Shown piece by piece: positions 44,665 to 56,900 of a DNA stretch of 64,000 bases. A model generated the notes under the pieces. That model was not told the DNA's origin and ran no database searches. It saw only the letters and a list, made by a program, of their open reading frames with translations. Origin of the DNA: Arenicola marina. Lineage: Eukaryota; Annelida; Polychaeta; Arenicolidae. The stretch lies in the NCBI GenBank assembly GCA_964019135.1, contig OZ025258.1:32544186-32608185 (forward strand), written 5' to 3'. A program made the position numbers and the translations under genes. How positions within the stretch are numbered: the first letter of the stretch is position 1; each line of letters begins with the position of its first letter.

Positions 44665-44715
44665 CGTGAAGGCATAGAACCCACTTCGCAGACCGGCAGC
44701 AGCGGTCCGCATAAA
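44665..44715 (-). CDS. Candidate penultimate exon of gene 1
   Basis: 51 nt between GATGTCCAG and GTAAGTGC, conserved with 63497-63524 except for a 23-nt length difference that would shift frame. The product is not recognisable. Splice sites are good; coding status is doubtful. Confidence 0.35.
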
Positions 44716-44832
44716 CTGGACATCACGGAATGAGGGTTACCTACCCGCCACGCCCCACTGGATTCACCACACGGCACCGCCCCCCCCCCACCACCAACCA
44801 ACCCACCCCCTCGCTTAGTCCCCACACAGCAC

Positions 44833-44946
44833 CTGAGCCTCCTGGCGTCCCGTCCGGTCCCTCGGGAATGAGGTCCACGGCAGGGGGCGTGGTCGGCTCC
44901 GGGGGTTCCACCTCAGTTGGCTCCGGCGTGGGCCCCACTGTACAAG
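44833..44946 (-). CDS. Pro/Thr/Glu-rich stalk exon of gene 1
   Basis: 114 nt, GCCGCAG to GTGCTGTG, phase 1-1. It starts A-C-T-V-G-P, supplying the last Cys of domain 5, and continues PTPEPTEVEPPEPTTPP, a likely O-glycosylated stalk. The counterpart is 63627-63755. The donor is moderate. Confidence 0.65.
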
Positions 44947-47900
44947 CTGCGGCGGTAGTCAGACAACCTCTATTAATTACATTGCTCCCCAGATACAGCC
45001 TTAGATCTTACTGTCACAGACACCACTATTAATATAGCCCGAGATCTTACCGTCACTGACACCACTATAATAACATTGCTCCCCAGATATAGCCCCAGAT
45101 CTTAATGTCACAGACACCACTATAATAACATTGCTCCCTAGATATAGCCCGAGATCTTACCGTCACTGACACCACTATTAATAACATTGCTCCCTAGATA
45201 TATCCCCAGATCTTAATGTCACAGACACCACTATTAATGACATTGCTCCCCAGATATAGCCCCAGATCTTACCGTCACTGACACCACTATTAATGACATT
45301 GCTCCCCAGATATAGCCCCAGATGTTACCGTCACAGACACCACTATTATTGACATTGCTCCCTAGATATAGCCCCAGATCTTACCGTCACTGACACCACT
45401 ATTAAATACATTCGTATTACTTAAAGCTGTTTCATGCTGATCTACTTATTATTCTCCTTTACCTCAGCTATTTGAGGATTTTATTCCTGACATTATAATC
45501 TCTATGAATATGTCTTGTCCATGCACCCAAAAATCATCAGTCGTGATCGGGGCATGCACTGCCGTCAATCCTATTAGGTGTTCACCCATGTGCCAACTCG
45601 GAGGCTCCGAAACCTTCGACAGTGTGTGAACGCAATCACCAGGCTGATCGCACTAACAAACTACAGATAACGGGCTGTATTTATAGGAATGGTGTTAAAC
45701 AAATTATGCACGTAAGACGTGCTCTCTTGTAGTCTCTCACACTCCTGGCGGCGATATTCTAAGTATTGTCACTTGGGGTTTATGTGTGCCACTGCTGAAG
45801 TTTTTGGGTCATCTTACCCAGGGCGTCAATGACAATCTGGGCGTCAACGTTGCAGCCGTCCTCCCCACAGGTCATCTCACACTTGGTGTCCTTGGGGCAG
45901 ACCGGGTTGTCCAGCATGGTGGGGTCGGCGACAGTCTCACGCTTGCATCTCTTGGTGATGCGAGTGCTAAAACAAGGTAACAGAAAACAAATGCCATTTC
46001 ACCAGATGCACGGGTAACCCATACCATGTGGCCAATAGTGTACGTTCTGTGTAGACCTGTGTATCAGCTCTGTAGACAGTATTATATGTTCCGCATACAC
46101 TCAGTTGGTAAGCATACTGAGCAGCAAATCAAAAGGTCGTGGGTTCATTATATCTGAATATCTGGTATTACATCCGGGGCAAGTCCAACTTCATTTCAGT
46201 GTCCCTGTGAATTTATTTTTGACTGTCTACTGACAGACGACACGAAACACTGCTATTTACAGACCACACGAAACATTGCTACTTACACACCCCATGAAAC
46301 ATTGCTACCTACAGACCACACGAAACACTGCCTACCGACAAACCACACAAAACCAGGCTACTGACAGACCACACGAAACACTACTACTTACAGACCCCAT
46401 GAAACACTGCTACTTACAGACCCCATGAAACATTGCTACTTACAGACCACACGAAGCACTGCCTACTGACAGACCACACGAAACAATGCTACTGACAGAC
46501 CACACGAAACATTGCTACTTACAGACCACACGAAACATCGCTACTTACAGACCACACTAAACATCACTACTTACAGACCACATTAAAACTGCCAACGTAG
46601 AGACCACACGAAACATTACTACTGACAGACCCCAAGAAACATCTCTACTTACAGGCCCCACGAAACTGCCTACTTACAGACCACATAAAACACTGCGTAC
46701 TTACAGACCACACTAAACACTGCCTACTTACAGACCACTATCGCGTTCACAGATGACCTTGGTGTAGCAGAGGTTGCCAGCGCGACACCTGATGTCTTCG
46801 CATTCACTCTCGTCGTACACGTCAGTACATTTCTGGCAGTCAATTCCTGATTTAGACGAACGGTTTAAATATCAGAAACAATAAAATGACGATTTGTTGT
46901 TTTGTAGGTACAAATATTGCATTAATATCGACACGTATATGTTACAAAAGACAAATATAATAATTATGTGTATCAACAAATGTTGAATATTAAAATAGGG
47001 CACTGTATAGGACCGAATTATTGGTAATACCATACATTGAGATATGATATGCTCGGACCTAATATTAGATGTCATAAATAAGAATGGCGATGAAATTTTG
47101 TGACTTCTTACCTGGAGGCCTAACTGGGCAATCTACAAAACAATGAAATAATAAATAAACACATAGCAAGGCGACAGACGAATGCTTTTAGTTTCAGGAT
47201 TGCGAAATAACACACAAAGACTCGATATATATGTAGCTTTAATCATCACGCACGTCAATGTATTGCATCAAATGTATATAGGTAAATAGCCACATCAAAG
47301 TTCTTAAATGGCGGACATTTGGTTATTGAGAGCCTGAAAGATGGCTGACATATAGTTATTGAGAGCCTGAAAGATGGCTGACATCCAGTTATGAGAGAAT
47401 GGAAGAGGGCTGACAGCCACTTATGAGAGCCTGGAAGAGGGCTGACATGTACTTACTGAGAGCCCGGAAGAGGGCTGACATGTACTAACTGAGAGCCTGG
47501 AAGATGGTTGATATGTACTGACTGAGAGCCTGGAAGAGGGCTGACATGTACTCACTGAGAGCCTGGAAGATGGTTGATATGTACTGACTGAGAGCCTGGA
47601 AGAGGGCTGACATGTACTCACTGAGAGCATAGATGAGGGCTGACATGTACTCACTGAGAGCCTGGAAGACGGCTGACATGTACTTACTGAAAGCCTGGAA
47701 GAGGGCTGACATGTACTTACTGAGAGCCTGGAAGAGGGTTGATATGTACTGAATGAGAGCCTGGAAGAGGGTTGATATGTACTGACTGATAGCCTGGAAG
47801 AGGGCTGACATGTACTCACTGAGAGCCTGGAAGAGGGCTGACATGTACTTACTGAGAGCCTGGAAGAGGGTTGATATGTATTGACTGAGAGCCTGGAAGA

Positions 47901-50900
47901 GGGCTGACATGTACTCACTGAGAGCATAGAAGAGGGCTGACATGTACTCACTGAGAGTCTGGAAGAGGGCTGACATGTACTTACTGAAAGCCCGGAAGAG
48001 GGCTGACATGTACTCACTGAGAGTCTGGAAGAGGGCTGACATGTACTTACTGAGAGCCTGGAAGAGGGCTGGCAAGCACTTACTGAGAGCCTGGAAGAGG
48101 GCTGACATGTACTTGCTGAGAGCCTGGAAGAGGGCTGACATGTACTTACTGAGAGCCTGGAAGAGGGCTGACATGTACTTGCTGAGAGCCTGGAAGAGGG
48201 CTGACATGTACTTACTGAGAGCCAGGAAGAGGGCTGACATGTACTTACTGAGTGCCTGGAAGAGGGCTGGCAAGTAGTTACTGAGAGCCTGGAAGAGGGC
48301 TGACATGTACTTACTGAGAGCCTGGAAGAGGGCTGACATGTACTTGCTGAGAGCCTAGAAGAGGGCTGACATGTACTTGCTGAGAGCCTGGAAGAGGGCT
48401 GACATGTACTTACTGAGAGCCTAGAAGAGGGCTGACATGTACTTACTGAGAGCCTGGAAGAGGGCTGACATGTACTTACTGAGAGCCTGGAAGAGGGCTG
48501 ACATGTACTTACTGAGAGCCTGGAAGAGGGCTGACATGTACTTGCTGAGAGCCTAGAAGAGGGCTGACATGTACTTACTGAGAGCCTGGATGAGGGCTGA
48601 CATGTACTTACTGAGAGCCTGTCTTTGCGATGTTGCAGCGCATATGTTTGCGCACAGTTTTTAACTAGCCGACAAAATATGGATCTTTCCAGAATCCTTA
48701 TGCAATTTACTGACCTGGCGGAAGGAAAATACTTTGATTTATTGTCCTAACTTGCAATGTCAGGGCTTTTTCTGGGCACATTTATTCGATCAGCGCCAGC
48801 CCGCGCCATTATGCGCTGCAACACCGCAAAGACAGCAAATGCTGCCTGGCTCTAACGGCACCCCGTGATGCGTTAGAGACAGGCCTGGTAAAGAAGAGGG
48901 CTGACATGTACTTACTGAAAGCCTGGAAGAGGGCTGACGTGTACTTACTGAGAGCCTGGAAGAGCTCGGCTGTGTCTGTGTTACAGTAGTCAGTGTCACA
49001 GGCCAGGGAGCAGTTGTCGATGTTCTCACAGACCATGTTGTTGAGGCTGCTGAGATCGGCGACGGCCGCTATGTTCATGCATCGCTTCTTATAACGCGCT
49101 CTGAAGAAATGGAATCATGAATAAATCATAGGAGTGTTGTTATTGAAATTAGTGTGGGAGGCACAAAAATTTTTTCCACAAAAACCTGAAAATAATGCTT
49201 GTGAAACCCTGACATGTAGGCGACCGTGGTGCACGTTACGTACTATTTGCACACTATAATCGTTGGTAAACACATAAGAGGGCCAGAGGCACAGATATAT
49301 ATTAGGTTCTACAAGGGGGGCACGTGCTACCCTGTACCCCCCCTGGACACGCCCACGTCAAGACCTGATAGAATACGTGCCCAGTTGATGGCTTGCGTGG
49401 GGAGTTAGTTACGTCTGCAAGCCTGCCCTCACGTCCAGGGGCCGTATTCATAATCCCCTCGGAAGTTATGCACGAAAAGTGTGTTTTCGTCTTATCCTCA
49501 CCAGCTCATTGTGGTGCTGCTCATGATTATGAAAATCCCTTCGATATAATTTCAGCACTTTCTTAATTAGGAAAATCCACTTCTTGGGTGACTATTTATG
49601 TATTTTTAACCCGATAATCGATCGACAAATCTTACCCTCTGTCTGATGTTAGGAAAAGAATGACCACTACAGAAAATCTCCAGTGTGTTTGATATTAGAA
49701 AAAGACTGACCACTACAGACATTCTCACCATGTAAGCTGATGCATGACACACTCTAATGCTGAGTGACTTATGAGAATGCAATTTTAGCAAAACCAAACA
49801 ACGTTGGGACTGTCCAGATGCAGCTATGGCACCACATTGCTCTGAAAGAATAATCTTAGGACAATGGTGAGCACCAGACTTACGTCTCATTGGGCCGATC
49901 GCAGAGCACTTTGGCGAAGCAGACCTCACTTTCGCGACAAGTCTGAGGTTCATTCTGAGTGTTGCAGTCTCCTTCGTTGTCCACGTCATCACACACGGTG
50001 CAGATGGGTCCTGGAAAATGGGCTGAGTAATGTAGGCGACTGCTACATCACATCTCTTGCTTAAAGGACAACGAAGTTAGGCGAGGTTCGCCGTCACTGA
50101 AGTTACTGAGTATTGAGTAAACAGTACGCCGCCGAATCAAACTGTTATTGCTCATATATAGAATGAGCGATAAGGAACTGAATATTCGACACACAAACGA
50201 GAAGGTGGAATATTTAAAGGGACAAAGCTGACTTACCCACTCCCCTGGTAGGACAATCTGAAAGGTAAATGGAAGTAGCAATCAATAACGCGTAGGATAC
50301 CAACAATGTAGACCTGGACTTGATGGAGAGCATATGGTATTGTGTAGACAAGGCACCGGTGGTTAGTAGTAATGTCAGCTAAGCGATATATACTGTCAGC
50401 CAGCAACAAGGATAACGCCGTAACATTTGAATAGGGTGTGAGAATGATACAGTACTTTGAGAACATCGACAAAAACATTTATATTTCCACAATGAACGAA
50501 GCGACAGCTATCTTTCTATTAATATATATTCGACAATGATATAGATTTTTTCTGTGAGCTCTTTCTGTGATATTACGATATTTGTTCTGTATCTTTTCCC
50601 CCTCCTTTTTTGTTTACTGATACATGTTCTGCAAAAAGGATGTTATGTGATGAAACAGGAAAAATTATTTATTAAAGAAAAAAAAAACGCATGACCTGCA
50701 TAACAGGTAAGACAGCCCGTAAATTCAAAACAACCCCTCGCTCATGCACTATTATAGGGTGTTATATTTTACGCCAACGTTTTCTAACTTACTTAGTCCA
50801 GACCATTATCTGAGCCCTGTAGGAACTCACCAATCACGGTGTCGAGGTACTGCGCGGTGTTGTCGTTACAGGCCTCGCTGTCGCAGTAGTAAGCACACTT

Positions 50901-53900
50901 CGAAGTGTCGGCATTCTCGCAGTAGGGGGTGTCCAGCGCTGTGTCAGTGGGGGCACCTACACATCCCTTCTTCATCAAACTGTCTCTGAAATATATGTCA
51001 AAAGAGTTTAAAACGAGTAATTATATTCCCATGCCAGGTGGGGCCAGATCTTAGAGAAGCCAACATAATGTTATTCGACCAGCCAAAGATGGGTCGGCTA
51101 TGTAACTTCTTAGCATAATGCAATTGTGTCACCGGGTTGGACGCCTGGACCATTTAAATATGAACCGTGACGATTCAAATGGTCCTCTGGACGTGATATA
51201 ATTAATTAAATATGACGTTGGCGATAACATGCATCCAGAGATTGGAGTTGTGGACGCTGTAATGTAAGGTGTGTACAGGGTGATGGTAAAGTATGTATAT
51301 ATATAAGTTACGTATTTATATATTGTGACAAGAAGGCAGGGCATTTGGTAAAAAGAATAATCGTAATTTAATTAGTTATTAACTTTACTGGCGCTTACCC
51401 TCCACTGGTGCATCGGATGCTGATCTGACACACTTGGTTGGGGTTGCACTGCTCCAACGGACCCTGGTTACAGGTCGCCTCGTCCGGGGCGTCCGTGCAT
51501 GACCGACAATGAATGCCTGGAACAAAGCGTAACCACATGTCAACTCTTCTTCCGGTGTTTAGTTGATCGTATTAAACACAATAAAAATCAATGGGATATA
51601 TAACAAGTGGTAATGTTATCTATTACACGGCTACGGCTAGATAGGAGGTGGGGTGGATATGTTATTATGGTACAGTAGGGGTGTCAGCACATCGGGATTA
51701 GTGCACTATTTGAATTGTAATAATTCTTGAAGAAACTAATGGCTTATTATATTTTATGTTCATTGCATCTATCCGATAGTGACTGTTCGGAGCGACAGTT
51801 CGGTAATGAATTATGACTCACCCACGGCTCTGACTGGGCACGCTGTGAAGACAAGAAAAAGGAGGACGTATTGGTACACAGACAAACAATGATGACAACG
51901 GCGACAGATGCAACCACCTTTATGACACCCAAATACTGCATTAATATTGTGAAAAGACTAGAATATGCTGGGTATGGTTGTTCAGGAATGACCCCCCCCC
52001 CCTCCCCCTGTTTACATAGATACGTATATATGTAACGCGATAAGGAATCATTTTACGTAAACATTGAGGCAAAACACGCATCAACCTTCCACAGTACCAG
52101 TAATCAACGCATCATAACGCACGCAGAATAACGGAATCACCCAACTACTATCCTGAGTCACGTACCCGAGAGAACCAGCCATGCTGGACACATGGTCCCG
52201 CAAAACCACCCAGAAAATAAATAATTTATCATTCAGGTAACACAGGTGGGAGGTAACTCACAGAGCAGGGCGGCTATGAGGCTGACAGGTGGGAGGTAAC
52301 TCACAGAGCATGGCGGGAGACTGACAGGTGGGAGGTAACTCAGAGCATGGCGATTATGAGACTGACAGGTGGGAGGTAACTCACAGAGCATGGCGGCTAT
52401 GAGACTGACAGGTGGGAGGTAACCCACAGAGCATGGCGGCTATGAGACTGACAGGTGGGAGGCAACTCACAGAGCATGGCAGGAGACTGACAGGTGGGAG
52501 GTAACTCAGAGCATGGCGATTATGAGACTGACAGGTGGGAGGTAACTCAGAGCATGGCGATTATGAGACTGACAGGTGGGAGGTAACTCACAGAGCATGG
52601 CGGCTATAAGACTGACAGGTGGGAGGTAACTCACAGAGCATGGCGATTATGAGACTGACAGGTGGGAGGCAACTCACAGAGCATGGCAGGAGACTGACAG
52701 GTGGGAGGTAACTCAGAGCATGGTGACTATGAGACTGACAGGTGGGAGGTAACTCAGAGCATGGCGATTATGAGACTGACAGGTGGGAGGTAACTCACAG
52801 AGCATGGCGGGAGACTGACAGGTGGGAGGTAACTCACAGAGTAGGGCGGCTATGAGGCTGACAGGTGGGAGGTAACTCAGAGCATGGGGGCTATGAGACT
52901 GACAGGTGGGAGGTAACTCACAGAGTATGGCGACTATGAGGCTGACAGGTGGGAGGTAACTTAGAGCATGGCGGCTATGAGGCTGACAGGTGGGAGGTAA
53001 CTGAGAGCATGGCGGCTATGAGGCTGACAGGTGGGAGGTAACTCACAGAGTATGGCGGCTATGAGGCTGACAGGTGGGAGGTAACTCAGAACATGGCGGC
53101 TATGAGGCTGACAGGTAGGAGGTAACTGAGAGCATGGCGGCTATGAGGCTGACAGGTGGGAGGTAACTCACAGAGTATGGCGGCTATGAGGCTGACAGGT
53201 GGGAGGTAACTCACAGAGCATGGCGATTATGAGGCTGACAGGTTGGAGGTAACTCACAGAGCATGGCGGCTATAAGACTGACAGGTGGGAGGTAACTCAC
53301 AGAGCATGGAGGCTATGAGGATGAAAGGTGGGAGGTAACTCACAGAGCATGGCGGCTATGAGGCTGACAGGTTGGAGGTGACTCACAGAGCATGGCGGCT
53401 ATAAGACTGACAGGTGGGAGGTAACTCACAGAGCATGGCGGCTATGAGGCGGACAGGTGTGAGGTAACTCACAGAGCATGGCGGCTATGAGGCTGACAGG
53501 TGGGAGGTAACTCACAGAGCATGGCGATTATGAGGCTGACAGGTGGGAGGTAACTCACAAAGCATGGCGGCTATGAGACTGACCGGTGGGAGGTAACTCA
53601 CAGAGCATGGCGATTATGAGGCTGACAGGTTGGAGGTAACTCACAGAGCATGGCGGCTATAAGACTGACAGGTGGGAGGTAACTCACAGAGCATGGAGGC
53701 TATGAGGATGAAAGGTGTGAGGTAACTCACAGAGCATGGCGGCTATGAGGCTGACAGGTTAGAGGTGACTCACAGAGCATGGCGGCTATAAGACTGACAG
53801 GTGGGAGGTAACTCACAGAGCATGGCGGCTATGAGGCGGACAGGTGTGAGGTAACTCACAGAGCATGGCGGCTATGAGGCTGACAGGTGGGAGGTAACTC

Positions 53901-56900
53901 ACAGAGCATGGCGGCTATGAGGCTGACAGGTGGGAGGTAACTCACAAAGCATGGCGATTATGAGGCTGACAGGTGGGTGGTATCTCACAGAGCATGGCGG
54001 CTATGAGACCTACAGATGGGAGGTAACTCACAGAGCATGGCGGCTATGAGACTGGCACTTTCGTCGTTACAGGCATCGCCATCACAGTACATTCCGCACT
54101 TGGTGTTGTCCGCACTCTCACACGTCACGACGTTGAGCTCCGGGCCTGCGCCCACACACCCCTTCTTCATCTGGCTGTCCCTGCAAGGTCAGCAAGGACG
54201 CTTTTGATCGGCCATGAGCGAATGCAAGATTTTAAAAAGGAAACTAGAGGTCTATATTGGATGAGTTCTCCGAAAATCTTGTCAGCGGCGTCAAGGAATG
54301 AATAGATACATTATCGACAATTGTCATATCGTAATTTGTATCAAATAAAAAATAATAACTCCTTAATACTGTTGAAATCAATGCGCGTCTCAGTTGATCT
54401 GGCGTTTGTTGTTGTGAACTATTTGTTCAGCTAGTTGCCCTCTTGCAATGATTTTGTTCTTCATACTTACTCTCCTATGATGCAGCGGATGCTGGTCTGA
54501 CACACTTGATTGGGATTGCATTGCTCCAGTGGTCCCTGGTCGCAAACATTCTCATCCGTCTCTTCCACACAGGTGCGGCACTGGGGTCCTGAAAGGATAT
54601 GGGCCTTACCATTGCAATCACATGAGTCGAAAAGCGGCTCAGTGGCAGCTGTGCAGCGAAATGATTATAATAGTAGCGTGCCAGGCCATGCAAGAGAGTT
54701 TAATTACAGGATCAGTGTATCTCTGCCTCGAGGAGACAACGTTAGTTGGCGGCTTCGGAATAGAGAACTCACCCACATCTTTGACCGGGCAAGCTGCAAG
54801 AAATAAGAAAAAAGTAAGTGACATCATCTTTACAGAAGCAGCTTCTAGTACAAGTAGCATTTATAGAAGTAAGACTATCCATGCATTACAATTAATACAA
54901 CAATAATAGTAATAATATTTTTGAGAATAGTAAAAATATTAAATAATACTAATTATAATAAAATTAATAATATCATTAGTATTAAAAACATATATCTAAC
55001 AACTGTGATTTTAGCATTTTATTCCATCAATCTATCTCTTTCTGTGAATCAGGGCGATATTAACAGTAACAGGGGGGTGAGCAAGGGGTATTTGCGTTCC
55101 GTGCCAGGGTTGATTCTGCGGAGGAGAGATGCCTTGCAAATCGATTAGCTCATAACTTGCGGAGAGAAAATAAGTGCTTCAAGCCCGAACAGGATTCTAT
55201 ATACACTTTAGGCCAAAATCGAGGGAAAGAGGGTGGGGTGAGGATGGTGAGAAGGGCTCACGCCAACCATTAGTATGAAGATTCAAGACTGATGACATAG
55301 GTGTTAATTGCATCCTGGTTTTGCCGTTAAGCTGAGTAGAATTATTCTGGGAAATGAAGAAGTTGTTGACTGCTTACTTAGGACGCTGTTGATCTCGTCA
55401 TAGTTGGCAGCATTGCACAGCTCGGAGTCACAGTAGACAGCACACTTGGTGTTGGTGTTGTCTGTACACGTGGGACCTCCGTTGATGTTATTAGCGTTAC
55501 TAGCGCCAACGCAACCCTTCTTTATCATGATGCTGGAATATAATCGTCGCGCATGTGTGTCAAAACCCACAACATTAAGCAAAACCAGCGGCTAAGTAAT
55601 TTTGCTTTGAACCTTATATTATACTTATTTAGAAGCCTGTATATTTAAAAAACAATCATTTTCAACTATACCCTTGCCGCCCGCCCCCCCTCCCCCGCAC
55701 CCCTGCCACGCCGGCGAGCACAGGAAAGTTTGCTGAGTCCCAAACGCATTAAATTTTATTTAATACATAGTGGTCAGTCGTCAATTCATAATTATATCGA
55801 CGGAAAAAGCGCGGGGTATTTGACCTCAATGACTACCCACCCCGTCGGGGAGACGCATCGAACGACCGTCTGGCATATCTGGTTATTGTTACACTCGTCC
55901 GTGGTCCCCTGCGACATGCACTCCTCCTCGCTGGCAGACTCCGTGCATTTGTGACACGTGGGACCTGTTCACCATGCAATCAAATAGAAGTCGCATTGAG
56001 TCGTGATACAAGTGCGTCGGGCTTCCTTACATTACTAGCTGATATTGTATTTGATTTATACACTATTAATCATCATAAGTATAACAACTGTTAAAAAATG
56101 TATTGCTTAACAACAGAGCTGTAATATGAAATACATTATTCTAAAAAAAAGAAAAGGCAGTTGTGCCTATCAAATTTCGTAATTGTCTTTCCTGTAACAT
56201 GTATTTCATTTACAATTTTGCTTTTTCTAAAGTATTTTCCTTTATTTCTGCTCATAGCAGTCAACAATTCTTCAGGTAGTTCCAGTAATCCATTACAGTG
56301 AAACCATGGTAGTAGCTATTCAATTTGACAAAAATCTTGTGCATTAATGCAATCAGTACTCCTTGTATTACAAACATAACTATAGCCTCATGCACAAAGT
56401 TGACGTGTTGTACCAAGTCTTGGAATGAATAGCACAGTAAATGTTACCATACGACAATGCGTATCTACAGAGCGAGACTAAAAGACAACAAAGGCACTAA
56501 CATTTCAGCAAAATGCAAACAAGAGAAACGGCGTGGCCATCTGAATTAATGTTCCTATTGGGTCTTCAAATAAATGATTACCATTGCGGATTATTATCTT
56601 CTTATGTGACTATGGTAAGTAGATCACCATTTTCATACTAAATAAAGGTTGCTGACCTTAGTACATGAAAAAAATAAAATGAGACAAAATTCCCCCTGCT
56701 TCTAAACTCATGAACAATCTGCCAAATTTGACCCCTCCCCCACTCCTGCAGTGTTGTCCCCAAGGGAACTTCGGGTATCCACCAATCTCAAATCTCAAAT
56801 GTACTGTTAGTGACGATCTGTTGAAAGCTTATTCTACTAATATCGAAATAGACAAGAGAAATAAACTGCTTAGGTCGACATCGTTTAGCAAAAACTGCTA

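Larger units (their letters stand above)
42690..44715. repeat. Segmental duplicate of 62180-63540 (3' ends of genes 1 and 4)
   Basis: Matching landmarks in the same order: AGATAAGACATT; CATCGTGCTTA(C/A)AACATATTTATTCC; CAGAGGTCGCCGCAG; TCACCCGCAGCATTCA; TCCAGCTGGATGAGGTCCTC; AAGGCATAGAACCCACTTCG. The left copy is longer because of inserted sequence around 42.9-43.98 kb. The block carries the terminal exons and the poly(A) signal of two paralogous genes. Confidence 0.8.

Noticed and set aside
46085-46165. Functional tRNA gene
   Set aside because: A and B box-like strings are present but no acceptor-stem pairing or proper anticodon arm; better seen as a SINE head.
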